Assembly: GCF_003286085.1 (NCBI RefSeq)
Contig: NW_020825355.1
Location: forward strand, 310,001 to 374,000
Source: Drosophila persimilis
Taxonomy: Eukaryota > Arthropoda > Insecta > Diptera > Drosophilidae
Reading direction: 5' to 3'
DNA length: 64,000 nt
The position numbers and the translations under genes are program-made. The notes under the pieces are model-generated. The model made no database searches. It saw nothing but the letters and a program-made list of their open reading frames with translations, and had not been told where the DNA came from. Each line of letters starts with the position of its first letter. Position 1 is the stretch's first letter. Shown piece by piece: positions 24,807-33,700 of this stretch.

Positions 24807-24845
24807 ATTAATGATCGGGCACCTGCGTGTCAGGCCTTTTAAAGC
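24807..24845 (-). promoter_or_regulatory. Core promoter of cluster gene 6
   Basis: Minus strand: TTTTAAAAG TATA-like element at about 24843 and an initiator TCATTA with A at 24812, spacing 31. The 5' UTR would be 18 nt. Confidence 0.6.
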
Positions 24846-24898
24846 CAAGCCGCTTGGTCATATCTTTATGGCGGAGGGTCTGCGAGATGCTCGTGCTA

Positions 24899-25044
24899 TT
24901 ATCTTTCAATGCCGTGCAGGGACCATAAAGTTGATGATCCGGCCATTTTGGCCTCTTCCTAGTAAGCTAATCTCGCGAATATTCCGGTAGCCACCATGTT
25001 GTCATATATTTTAATGTTTTCGCAGGATTAGGCCCAGGTTATCT
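24899..25044. promoter_or_regulatory. GATA-type sites between divergent genes 6 and 7
   Basis: TTATCT (AGATAA on the minus strand) occurs at 24899-24904 and 25039-25044, inside the 320-bp interval separating two divergent start sites. Whether a GATA factor binds them is inferred. Confidence 0.4.
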
Positions 25045-25095
25045 CGTGTTTGTGTGTGTCGAAGATCTCTTGAAGAATTGGCTTCTGTTTTTTCT

Positions 25096-25136
25096 CATAT
25101 AAAATGAGGCATTTGTTGGCGACTCTCGTTCAGTCA
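25096..25136 (+). promoter_or_regulatory. Core promoter of cluster gene 7
   Basis: A strong TATAAAA at 25098-25104 and an initiator TTCAGTC with A at 25132, spacing 34. The 5' UTR is 26 nt to the ATG at 25158. Confidence 0.7.
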
Positions 25137-25157
25137 GTTCTTGAAAGTCCAGCTAAA

Positions 25158-25698
25158 ATGCAACAGTACCAGTTCCTCAGGACTCTGGTGAGCTTTCCAG
25201 AGAAACCAATTACAAATGAAGTTTGTATATTAATGGTTGCAAGGTCTTATCGAACAGTGCCTCTTCCTGATGATCAGTTCGATGGTGGTTTACATCCACA
25301 GCGAATGTAATATATGCCAGAGCAATAACAATGTGGCTTGTGTAAATACGACGCACTACCGCTTCTGTTTGGACAACGTCGAGCCAGGAGCAATTTTGCC
25401 ATGTAATGATGGCGAAGTCTGCACTAGTCTAGCCAAAATCTGTGTCCCGGAGGGTGCCTATGAACCATCATGCCAAGACTCTGAAGCAACAACACCCGAC
25501 GAGTGTCCCAGCTGCACAGCCAGCTCTCTGTTCGTCTGCACCAGTCGCACCACCTTCCAGCAGTGCAACGGCACCACATTGACCGATCGCGTCATCAAGT
25601 GCAACGAGGGCAAGTTCTGTTCGATGGCGTCGGGTAAATACTGTGTGGGCGAGTGCGAGCTATCCGGCGACATTGAGTGCGATAGAGATGCACCCTAA
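25158..25698 (+). CDS. Short secreted Cys-rich protein lacking a chitin-binding domain (cluster gene 7)
   Basis: Predicted exons are 25158-25187 and 25258-25698 (70-nt intron, CTG|GTGAGC donor, CGAACAG acceptor, phase 0), 156 aa. The small first exon supplies only MQQYQFLRTL; the second completes the signal peptide (CLFLMISSMVVYIHS). The mature protein opens ECNICQSNNNVACVN and has a second Cys-rich repeat (ECPSCTASSLFVCTS...CNEGKFCSM...YCVGEC), then stops after ECDRDAP. The linker and C-terminal chitin-binding domain of its sisters are absent. An AATAAA at 25738-25743 follows directly, so the gene is simply short rather than cut by an assembly error. Phase-0 splitting of the signal peptide is shared with cluster gene 5. 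Possible roles include a soluble partner of the chitin-binding sisters; nothing in the sequence proves it. Confidence 0.85.
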
Positions 25699-26240
25699 GC
25701 GGCGTTAAGTCTGAGCTATAAATGAAAATATGTACCAAATAAATCAATGAATAAATTCTGATAAAAATATTAAGTTTAAATCATGTGTTTGATTCGATTA
25801 AATCATGGAGTACCATATTTTAAGTGAAACTCTAAGACAGATCCTTATCTTGTTTATCTAGTTTATCTAGAAGATATCTTATCTGTTGTATTAACATCAA
25901 CAATTCAGCTGATACGACGCACTGTAACGGATAGTATAAGTGCACATTTCTTCAGTAGAAAACAATCTTATTATTTTATAGGTCTCTTTTATTAGATGTA
26001 TTCATTGATCTGGTGCAAATTTTCTAAACCATCTAGTTTTTCAAATCTTTTTTTAAAAAAAACCCCTAACCTTAGAAGCAAGACCTTTGAAAATAAATAT
26101 TATAATCTACTCGTGCCCTGATCGGGGTTTAGGGCATACAGATCTCTGACTTTTAACTCAGCTTCTCGTATTCTCGAATCTACATTTATTACGACTCGTA
26201 CAAGTATAGCGAACACATTTAGGAAATTTAATTCCAAGCG
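25699..26240. other. Intergenic spacer
   Basis: It holds the 3' end of cluster gene 7 (AATAAA at 25738 and a second at 25751) and AT-rich sequence with TTATCT-type words near 25845-25880. No gene is seen. Confidence 0.6.
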
Positions 26241-27005
26241 ATGAACAAATACAATATATACGCGTTGCTGTTTACGGCATTTCTGGGCTGCACTCTGGGA
26301 AAGGAACTATGTCCAGGATCATCAGGAGAGAGGCGCGCTGTGGTACACTTGGACGAGGGCTGCTGGGAGCAGGTGTTGAAGGGCGAGTGGATGGTGGGCT
26401 TCTGCTTGCCCCTGGCTAAGAACTGCAGCCAGTTCGAGAGGGTGTGGACCGATTTTGCCACTGCAATGCAACGGAATGAGAGCCGGGTGGAGGTGGCTAC
26501 CATGCTGATTGAGTATACCGGGACCATCGTTGCACGTTTCTCGGTGAGCCGTGTGCCCAGTATTCTTCATGTACGCAACGGATCCTTCCGAGAGCTACCC
26601 GTAGCTTACACCGTGGATGAGTTGATGGAGCTGGCCCTGTGGAAGTGGAACAAGATCCAGCCGATGACCTTCTGGCGTCACCCCAACGGCTGCATAATAG
26701 AAGCAAAAGTCCGCTACCTCCAAGCCATCGAAATGGTCTTCAACACCAAGCTCTTCGGGGGTGACTACAATCGGGCCAGCTTGATCGTGGGTGTCTTCAG
26801 CTTCCTGTTGTTCTCTGCTGCAGTGACAGCCGCCTGCGCAGTGTATTCTGCTATAAAGGACCTGCTGAAGCCCAAGAAGATCCATGTCGAAGCCCCTAAG
26901 ATGCAGTCTCAGTCGTCAACTGCAGTTTTGGAAACACTGAAACCATCAGAACAAAATTTCGATTCTGCCACTAGCTCATGTTTGAAGCTAACCAAAATTG
27001 ATTGA
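26241..27005 (+). CDS. TMX1-like single-pass thioredoxin-fold membrane protein without CxxC
   Basis: A 254-aa intronless frame from a true ATG. A signal peptide (about residues 1-20, ending CTLG) precedes a thioredoxin-like domain (about 25-125), a membrane segment at about 180-204 (LIVGVFSFLLFSAAVTAACA) and a basic cytosolic tail (LLKPKK). The order matches the TMX1 family of ER redox proteins: GEWMVGF corresponds to GDWMIEF, RVPSI keeps the thioredoxin cis-proline, and WNKIQPM matches WKSIEPV. The active-site stretch reads LAKNC where family members have WCxxC, so the first cysteine and the tryptophan are gone while the second cysteine (C62) remains. It is probably not a disulphide oxidase or reductase; a chaperone-like or binding role is possible. 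Absence of introns fits an old retrocopy, which is inference. Confidence 0.82.
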   Translation: MNKYNIYALLFTAFLGCTLGKELCPGSSGERRAVVHLDEGCWEQVLKGEWMVGFCLPLAKNCSQFERVWTDFATAMQRNESRVEVATMLIEYTGTIVARFSVSRVPSILHVRNGSFRELPVAYTVDELMELALWKWNKIQPMTFWRHPNGCIIEAKVRYLQAIEMVFNTKLFGGDYNRASLIVGVFSFLLFSAAVTAACAVYSAIKDLLKPKKIHVEAPKMQSQSSTAVLETLKPSEQNFDSATSSCLKLTKID

Positions 27006-28756
27006 TATCTAAATTTGAATCCAAGTTCATTCGAGCCGTTAATTAGTTACACAAATTGAATGTTTATCAAAAATATAAAATCCGATGTGTTTAGGAAACA
27101 AATTCAGCTGTATTTAGCAGGCAGACTTCCTCGTTCCGTTTAGAAGCTTAAAACGAAGCTATACCCTTCGATCCAAGTCCAGTTGATATTCATAGTCCGT
27201 ATCCATTTTGGTTTTTATAATAGGTATACACGGCTATAGAGCATATAATGTACAGGGCTAAAGGGCAGAAGATTCAATAATTTTTACGACTTGCCCAGTG
27301 GAATAATGATCCAGTGGATGACGAGTGTATTCAGGCCACAGACAAAAATGGATGTGCTTATCTTATAATCAGATGGGATGCCGAAGCTGTCAATAGCCTT
27401 GCAGAAAGCAGCTGGGTTCCTTGATGAAGCAGTGCGCCGCTGAAACCTGAAGGTTTGGTTCGTTTTCTTTTGGACTAATCCTGCAAGCAGTTCATCCATT
27501 AAGCCTGAAGCTTCGGTGCAAGCAGTGAACCGCTGAAACCTGAAGGTTTGGTTCGTTTTTCCTTGAACAAATCCTGCAAGCAGTTCATCCATTAAACCTG
27601 AAGCTTCGGAGCAAGCAGTGCGCCGCTGAAACCTTTAAGCTTGGTTTGTTTTTCCTTCAGACCAATTGAATGAATTTACGAGCCAATTATTTGATTATGA
27701 CCTTGGACTCAAATTCAGGGACTATTGAAATATTTGTAAAATCTAAACGTAATTTTACCCGCTCCATTATTCAGTGGATCTCAGGAGGTTTTAAGAAACG
27801 TTTTATCACACCCCGATAACGGGGCGGCCAAAAATGTTGCTGTGCAAAAACAGACCTTGAAACGCTTGGGCCATATAACACTTGTTACGACCTGTTCAGG
27901 CAAACTAAAAGCTTATCAATGTTCTGTGGACGGTTCACCACTCCCTTCCGGTAGAAAAGCTGAGCAAATTCCATTGCGAAGGTCAGTTTCTGGTGATAAA
28001 CGATGGAAATTTTCAATTTCAAATTCAGATGCAAATACAAGATACATACATTAGGAAAAACCAAAACCTAATTGAATTAAGCAATTCAATTGACATTGAC
28101 CCAATTGCTGGGGGAACTGTGTAATCCAATTAGTGGTTTGTGAAGCAATGACGTCAAAATCGGTTTCTGATGAGGTGAGGCGGGGAGGTGAAACCATAAA
28201 TATCCCGATTGCTAATGTGTGTATATAGTACGTCTATCTTCATTTGTTTGTGATTGCCGCTGCTTTCTGTTATGCTGTGAATACTCGTAAATTATTCAGC
28301 ACTTTTCACTGCTCGCATTTCGGGTTGGGGGTTGTGGAGTTGCACCACATTTAATGGGCGGCACAGAGGTGTGGAAAAAAGATTCGCAACAGGAAACCAA
28401 ACAGAGAAAGAGCTGACGAAAAGCCTGAAAAGCGTGAAAAGCGACAGCACACAGATGCGATTGCTACTTCCCCAATCCCCAATTCCCATTCCCACTCCCA
28501 CTCGGTGGCAATGTGGCTGCTGGTGGCGCATCTAATTGTTTCGACGATTGCGTTTTGTTATTGTAATTAATATTTAGCTAAATTCGGGCGATGGGATGGG
28601 TTTGTCACAAACTAAAAAGCGAAAAGCGTCGAACAAATTGCGGTCATTAAACTTTTTGCCATGCCAAGTGAAATAAAGCGTGGGCTCCGCAAGGGCTGCC
28701 TGCCATAACAGCGCCAAAGAGCAACGCGTGCAGTTCACTGGATTATCATCATCATC
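27006..28756. other. Intergenic region
   Basis: No supported gene. It contains the 93-bp tandem repeat (27414-27660) and AT-rich sequence. The presumed promoter of the CUB-domain gene lies at the right, where I could not pick a convincing TATA/initiator pair. Confidence 0.6.
27414..27660. repeat. 93-bp tandem repeat, about 2.5 units
   Basis: The phrase CCTGAAGGTTTGGTTCG (third copy CCTTTAAGCTTGGTTTG) starts at 27446, 27539 and 27632, an exact 93-bp period. Each unit also carries CTGCAAGCAGTTCATCCATT, CCTGAAGCTTCGG and GCAAGCAGTGNNCCGCTGAAA. Units contain short inverted words (CCTGAAG, CTTCGG). A related, more diverged array lies at 22815-23005. Confidence 0.85.
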
Positions 28757-30235
28757 ATGGGCACCCGGCACTTGCAACTCGCGGTGGCGTCTTGTTGTCT
28801 CCTTGTCCTGGCCACCTGTAAGGTGCCAGCACATCCGCAGACAAACACCTGGCGGGATCTATTCTTTGGCAGCAAGTGGCTGTCGCCGGGTCCCCGTTTC
28901 CGCGAGTCCAAGTGTAGGTTGGGTTGGGAATCATCTCCTCCGAAATAGTGTGTGTGTGTTCATTTGTGTTCCTTCGTTCCTTTGTAGTTTTGCCCATATT
29001 TGCTCTGGTGCCCATTGGGCCCGGCAGCTGTTCGGCGCCCTCTGGAGAGCAGGGCAACTGTATTCCCAGTAAGGATTGTATTCTCAGGAATGGCATACCA
29101 GCGGGTCCCTGTGGCGGTGGCTATGGCGTCTGTTGCATATGTAAGTTTTTAGACAATAAATTATACGCTCCAGACTGGAGTTCCCTCAAAAAATCGTGTA
29201 CTATGATTTTTCTATAGTTCTTCAGACCTGCGGGGGCGTGATACGCGAGAACTCAACGTACTTTGTGAACCCCAATCATCCGGATGTTTATGATGGCACT
29301 GGCAGTTGCCAGGTGACGGTTCAGAAACTTCATCCGGACATCTGTCAGCTGCGCTTGGATCTGGATATGTTTTCCATAGCTCCGCCCGAGGCCGCCAATC
29401 ATTTGTGCAATCAAGATCAGCTGCTGATATCGGGCGGAAGTCCGACGCCCACCATTTGTGGCAGCTCGACGGCAGACCACAGTGAGTCTGAATACCTCCT
29501 CTAGTCTCCTGCTCCCATCTCGTAACCATCTCAATGTCAATTTCATGACTGGGCAGTGTACATCGATGCAGGTCTTGGCCAGAGCAATCCGATTGTCTTA
29601 TCTGTGATCACTAGCGGAAGTTTTCCGCGCCTCTGGCGCATCCGCGTCACGCAAATCCACTGCGGCAGCATCAGCCGAGCGGATCAGGGCTGTCTGCAGT
29701 ATTACACGGCCATTAGCGGTCGCGTGCGAAGCTTCAACTACAACACGGTGGGTGGCAGGCAGCTCTCCAATCAGGACTACAGCATCTGCATTCGCAACGA
29801 GCGCAACTTCTGCGGCATTCAGTACAACACCTGCCCGGACCTGGAGAATAACCGCTCGAGGGCCTTCACGCTGTCGGGCAACTCCAACAATCCGGTGGCC
29901 ACCATGGTGGGCGGCGGCGGGGCCAATGGCTGTGTGAGCGACTGGCTGCTCATTGGCTGCATTCGGTCGGCGGATCGCATTCCCCCGCTGCCGGGCTGCG
30001 AGGATCGGGTGTGTGGTGGCACCTTCAGCGCCGAGGCTGGCATGTTGGCCAAGACTGTGCAATGTAAGTGCAGGATTTTATTTGCGATTGTCCCCTTTTC
30101 AATCTCCCTCTTTCAGCCAGCGTTCGTCCCTTCCGGCTGTACTTCCACACGGATGGTGTAGAGGCCCCAAATGACATAGACAATCGTGGCTTCTGCCTGG
30201 ACTACGTTCAGCAGCCCTGTACAAATGGTTTTTAG
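28757..30235 (+). CDS. Secreted CUB-domain protein
   Basis: Predicted exons are 28757-28913, 28988-29140, 29218-29481, 29557-30063 and 30117-30235, giving 399 aa; all four introns are short and in phase 1. A signal peptide (LAVASCCLLVLATC) is followed by a compact Cys-rich module resembling insect clip-like motifs (GSCSAPSGEQGNC, CILRNGIPAGPC, YGVCC). Next comes a CUB-type domain beginning TCGGVIRENSTYFVNP with CQLRLDLDMFSI and ICGSS. A second half shows CUB-like spacing (GCLQYYTAISGRVRSFNY, YSICIRNERNFCGI, NGCVSDWLLIGC, RVCGG, RPFRLYFHTD, RGFCLDYVQQPC). CUB domains bind protein or sugar partners outside the cell; no protease domain is present. AATAAA at 30268-30273 ends the transcript. It converges on Fhos. 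Specific fly gene name not assigned. Confidence 0.85.
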
Positions 30236-30777
30236 TCGTCCGTCGTTAAATATAATTTATGTATTATAATAAATATCTTTATTTATTGATTTGATTCCGT
30301 AGTTAAGGTAGTAATATTTTTTTTTAAATTTAAGTTAATTTAAGTAGCCCACAAAAACTTTGTGGCATTTTGGTATATATTAAAAAGTCGGGATCGAAAT
30401 CGAAATTCTTTTGCAATTTGAAAAAAAAAAATCTAACATTACAATACAGATTTTTTTTTAATTACGTGTAATTAATAATACTTGGCCGAAGCAAAAAAAA
30501 AAAATAATTATATATTAATAACAGGATAAAACACTATGAAAAAACGCATTCTTTTAAGGACATTTTCGTTATTTTGTGATGCTGATAATGTGGTGTGTCG
30601 TATAAAAGGGGTTTTTTCTGGGGGTTTCGCTTGCTTTCGCTGCTCTGCTCGTCCGAGATCGCCAATATCAGTCTGTTGCGCGCATAGCCCGACTCGTGAC
30701 ATCACTGGGGGTGGTGGGGGGGGGGGGGGGTTGGACTGGGTTCTCTATGGAAATATACATCTCTCCAGATCTAGATC
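30236..30777. other. Convergent 3' ends of the CUB gene and Fhos
   Basis: Short AT-rich interval holding the CUB gene's AATAAA (30268) and the Fhos 3' UTR. I found no clear AATAAA for Fhos on the minus strand close to its stop; TTTATT at about 30277-30290 on the plus strand (AATAAA on minus) would give an approximately 490-nt UTR overlapping the neighbour. A long G run lies at 30718-30730. Confidence 0.5.
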
Positions 30778-33700
30778 CTAATAGGTTTGTATCAAGGCAG
30801 CCACATGTTGTTTCTCCTCATCGGTCAGACCGTTCTTAAGCGTGCGACGCACTGAAAAATTATACAATAAATTATTAGAATATTATTTCAGTACAAAATT
30901 CAATAAAGTAAACATTTTTTCTCATATATATTAAGTTGAGGCTTTCATGCAGATGTTAGGTGTACGAGACATGCGTTTTATAGGCCTGAATATCTGTCTG
31001 TTACAATCATGCCCAGGAAATTTATAGCATTTATGGGATCCATTCTTATTCGCATGCACCAAAATTGGATCCAAAAACAAAATACAAAAGTAAACAAAGA
31101 AAATTCGTAAAGGGAAACAAAATGAAAAATTCAACACAGTATTTAATTCACTAACCAAAAAGGTAAAACCTAAAAAAACAGTTGGCTGTTTCTTTCGGTA
31201 ACGGTTACGGTTACGGTTTACGGCTACGGTTAAACGCTAACGGTAACGGTTACGGTTTCTATGGCGATGGTGCTCTTTCAACTGTGAATCCTTCGCGCGT
31301 GCGGCTGCGCTTCACTTCTCGATCGATAGTCAATATATATTTTGGATATTTTTATAAAATGGTGCGTTAATGGTAAGAGAACGAAATGAAAAACAAATTA
31401 AAACCCAATATAGGCAACAGATCTGTGTGCTGGCAAAACGAAAGCTTCCAGTTGGGTGGGAATAACCAAAGGTTCGAAAAAAAGGGATATTATACAGGAA
31501 ATTAAGGGGAAAGTTTCGTGAATTTGGAATTTCATGTGGGATTAAGTATTTATAAAGAATACTAGCTTTCATTGATTGATTGATTGATTGGTATAGATTT
31601 ATAAGTGTCGCTGGTTGTACCCTCTTTCGTGGGCGTGTGCTCTGTGCATGTGTAGGTGTGTGTAGGTGGGTGTCCAGCTAAAGGTTATAGTACATATAGC
31701 GCGCTGTGTGTGTGTGGAAGTCGAAAAGATAGACCAACACCTTTTCAATAAATCTGTATTCGGAGAGGCTCTGGGAATAAATCTAATCGGAAAACATGGA
31801 CTCACATGATTTGCGATCCGCATTGCGCGTCCTCTTGCGCTCCCTGGGTGTGGTCCGAGTGCCCGGCGCCTTGGTGGCGGTCTTAACCAGAGATTCGAGT
31901 ATCTCATCATCGCCATCGGTGAACTGCTCCTCGCTCTGGCGGGCAATGGGCGAGCGGAGTTGCTCCGCGCGCCGTCGACGCCAGGTGAGAGTGCCATCCG
32001 CCTGATCTGCACTGGGTGTGCCCAGAAGGGTTCTGAAACGGGGAACAGGACAATTAGTAAACGGATCCTTGGCCCAAATTGGTCCTCAAACCGTACTTCA
32101 ACTCTGCATCGGCCACATCCTCTTTGGTCTTGAACTTGGCCATATCGATGATCAGCTTGCCGCGCGTTTTATTGCGCTCGCGGTGATTGGCCTTCTTCTC
32201 CAGCTGCTGCTGCACTCGCTCCCTGGTCGTGCGGTACTCCAAAGCGAACTCGGACAGAGTGCGGCAGAACTCATTTGGCCTGGACTCGGCCACACTGTGC
32301 TGGGGCATGCCCAGCCACAGAAGGAACTTGCGGTATCGATTCATCACGCGCCGATGGACGATCTGCAGGATGATTATGCGCTCCGCACAATCGGCCAGAA
32401 AGTCCACGAGCTTCTGCTTCAGCGGTGGAGGGCAGTCGTGTTTGGCTATCACTTTCAAGCGATCCCAGGAGGCCTTGCACTCGGCCTCCAGTTGCGTGAG
32501 GTTGTGGGCCAGGTCGGTAAAATCAGCCTTGGAGGCACGCGTAATGGGACCGATTTCCGAGTACAGATCACTCGTGTCGCTGCTCGACTCCATGACCATG
32601 TGACAGAGATGGTGCAGCAGCGAATGCTTGTGGACGGTGTCCTTCACTTCTGGCACCTTGGCCAGGTACTCAATCTGGAAGCCCTTGACGGGTGCTCCAT
32701 TCAGGAAAATGCCCACGGACAGCAGGGTAGAGAGAATGCTGCGGAAGGTGCGATTCTGACGCAAGATCTCAATGCCTTGCTTGAGATCCATCAGTGGTTC
32801 GGCAATTTCTTTCTGCAAATGAAGAAATTCCGTTATCTTTTCATCAATCTATATTATTTGATGGCCTATTCTTACCTCGCTGTTGTCGAAGTCTAGGCGG
32901 AAGGCCCACAGCTTCAGACGTGACCCCAGCTCTGAGATGGAGGCCAGCGTCAAGAGGAACTGCTCGGCACTGCCCAAAGGTAGCTCCGGATTAACTAGCT
33001 GCGCCTCTTGGATCTTGCCACGCTCCTCATCGGTGGGCAGCATATTCAGCAGCTTGTCAATGCCCTCCCGAGTCACCACGGTGGCATCCATCTTCAGGAT
33101 GGCCGCCTTAATGGCACGCGGTGGCGGCAGCTTGGTGATTGCTATATTGATGGCATTGGAACGTTTGTGATCGAGCACAATGATCTCTTTGCTCTTGTTT
33201 AGCTCTTGTTGTTTCTGAAAGATTATCCACCCAAAAAGAGCGTTAGTTTTATTTTATTCCATACAAGGATTGTTCAGTGATCAACACAAAATATGGTGCA
33301 AAGAGTCAACGACAGACAGAGAGAGAGATAGAGAGATTGAGACAGAGTGCAGTGGAGTGGAGTCTGTTCTGATCTGTTCTGATACTGTGTGTATAAGAGT
33401 CTGTGTGTGTGTGTTTGTGCGTGTATAAGAGTGATAGGAAACCAACACCAAAACACAAAACAAAATGGGCATCAAATCATGACAAAGACAGAGTGAGCGA
33501 TAGAAAGAGTGAGATGTACATATAGATTGAAAGAGATTTGTATTAAAAACGAAAAAAAAAAAAACATTTCATGGCACTCACCTCCTAAAGAGAGACATTG
33601 TTTTAAAGAAATTATTTGTTTGATTTGTGATTGTGATTGGAGTTTTAGCACACGTTTAACATTTACGTTGATTTTTATCCGTTCCGTTCGACATTTATAA

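Noticed and set aside
29598..30062. Minus-strand 154-codon frame
   Set aside because: Antisense shadow of the CUB gene's fourth exon.
32018..32896. Plus-strand 292-codon frame
   Set aside because: It lies opposite the large FH2 exon of Fhos, has no domain of its own, and is open because of codon bias on the other strand.
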